DNA of 5,943 bases, from assembly GCA_003506745.1 (NCBI GenBank), contig DNYQ01000101.1:1355-7297 (forward strand), read 5' to 3'. The stretch is from Syntrophaceae bacterium (GTDB lineage Bacteria > Desulfobacterota > Syntrophia > Syntrophales > Smithellaceae). A program made the position numbers and the translations under genes. The notes under the pieces are model-generated. The model saw only the letters and a program-made list of their open reading frames with translations, was not told the DNA's origin and searched no databases. Every line of letters begins with the position of its first letter. Positions within the stretch are counted from its first letter, which is position 1. Shown here piece after piece: positions 5,403 through 5,943 of this stretch.

Positions 5403-5943
5403 TTATGAATGGAGAATTCTGCCGGAATCCTTAAAGTTGTAACTCCCGATTTTTTCGACGCGGTTTTTAAATTGTTCCGACTGGAGGGTTTCGATGAAAG
5501 CCTGAATAGCCGGTTGAAAAAAGGTGGACTTATCCAGAATCATGTCAAAACGCTCGCTCGTCAGAGGTTGAAAATTCAAATCCAGTATTTTCGCCACGGC
5601 GGCCGACGCGATGCCGGCTTCGGCTTCGCCCGCAATGAGCGACAGACCCACTTCGAAATGCGTATAGACCTCATTGTCGTAGCCCGAAATGTCCGTGCAG
5701 GCGATTCCTCTTTTTTTCAGTTCATAATCCAGCAAAACTCGTATTCCCGACCCTTGCTGCCGGTTGACAAAGCGGACATCTTTTTGGGTGAGGCTTTCCC
5801 ATCCCTTGAAACTATTCGCTTTGGATTTGGCGGTCAGGAAGCCGATTTGACGATAAAACAAATTGACCACAACCGGCTGATGATCCGGGCAATACTGACG
5901 CAAATAAGGCGTATTATAGTCTCCGGTTTCGGGATCATAAAGG
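5403..5943 (-). CDS. PBP-like domain protein, probable molybdate/tungstate-linked regulator, 5' end outside window
   Basis: The frame stays open to the window edge, so only the last 179 residues are seen. Upstream of a possible TTG at 5903 it continues with LYDPETGDYNTPY, which is family-like, so that TTG is not the start. Visible features (numbered from the edge) are the LYDPETGDYN entry (1-10), PVVVNLFYRQIGF (23-35), VRFVNRQQGSGIRVLLD (56-72), YTHFEVGLSLIAGEAEAGIA (93-112) and a C-terminal helix ending in RILHS. This is the PBP-like domain found at the C-terminus of cytosolic HTH regulators and of some MoeA proteins in anaerobes; the VNRQxGSGxRxLLD block is its signature as I recall it. No signal peptide can be judged. 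It is the first visible gene of the uptake operon, 46 bases before the lipoprotein gene. A HTH-PBP sensor of oxyanion supply is the best guess; a MoeA fusion is the alternative, decided by the missing N-terminus. Confidence 0.75.
   Translation of the reverse strand, partial: LYDPETGDYNTPYLRQYCPDHQPVVVNLFYRQIGFLTAKSKANSFKGWESLTQKDVRFVNRQQGSGIRVLLDYELKKRGIACTDISGYDNEVYTHFEVGLSLIAGEAEAGIASAAVAKILDLNFQPLTSERFDMILDKSTFFQPAIQAFIETLQSEQFKNRVEKIGSYNFKDSGRILHS

Overview
The window looks like a piece of a mesophilic, anaerobic Desulfobacterota (delta-proteobacterial) chromosome, perhaps a Syntrophales-type syntroph. This rests on the Tup-type tungstate transporter, a MosB-like molybdenum storage protein, moderate GC content, and one copy of a palindromic repeat beginning 'gtcattgcg' that I remember as common in such genomes. 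The taxonomic guess is inference; no rRNA or housekeeping marker is present.

Layout. On the + strand, bases 1-1671 hold a compact run of three genes: the 3' part of a gene whose product resembles the N-terminal half of archaeal TiaS (tRNA-Ile2 agmatinylcytidine synthetase), a 76-residue protein of unknown function, and an amino-acid-kinase-fold protein closest to MosB, the beta subunit of the Azotobacter molybdenum/tungsten storage protein. On the - strand, bases 5943-1679 hold an oxyanion uptake operon, read right to left. It starts with a partial gene for a PBP-like (type 2 periplasmic-binding fold) domain that is probably a cytosolic regulator or sensor. Next come a lipoprotein TupA paralogue with an altered ligand motif, a canonical soluble TupA, the permease TupB and the ATPase TupC with a C-terminal TOBE-type region. 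The two gene sets converge with only 7 bases between their stop codons.

How they fit together. TupA captures tungstate (perhaps also molybdate) in the periplasm, TupB carries it across the membrane, and TupC drives transport with ATP. The MosB-like protein would store the imported oxyanion as polyoxometalate in the cytosol. The PBP-like protein could sense oxyanion or pterin cofactor status. The window therefore reads as a tungsten/molybdenum import-plus-storage locus. Its least explained parts are the TiaS-like protein and the small protein beside the storage gene, and the second, divergent binding lipoprotein. The only gap above 100 bases without a gene (3460-3587) is mostly a three-stem palindromic repeat lying between tupA and tupB.
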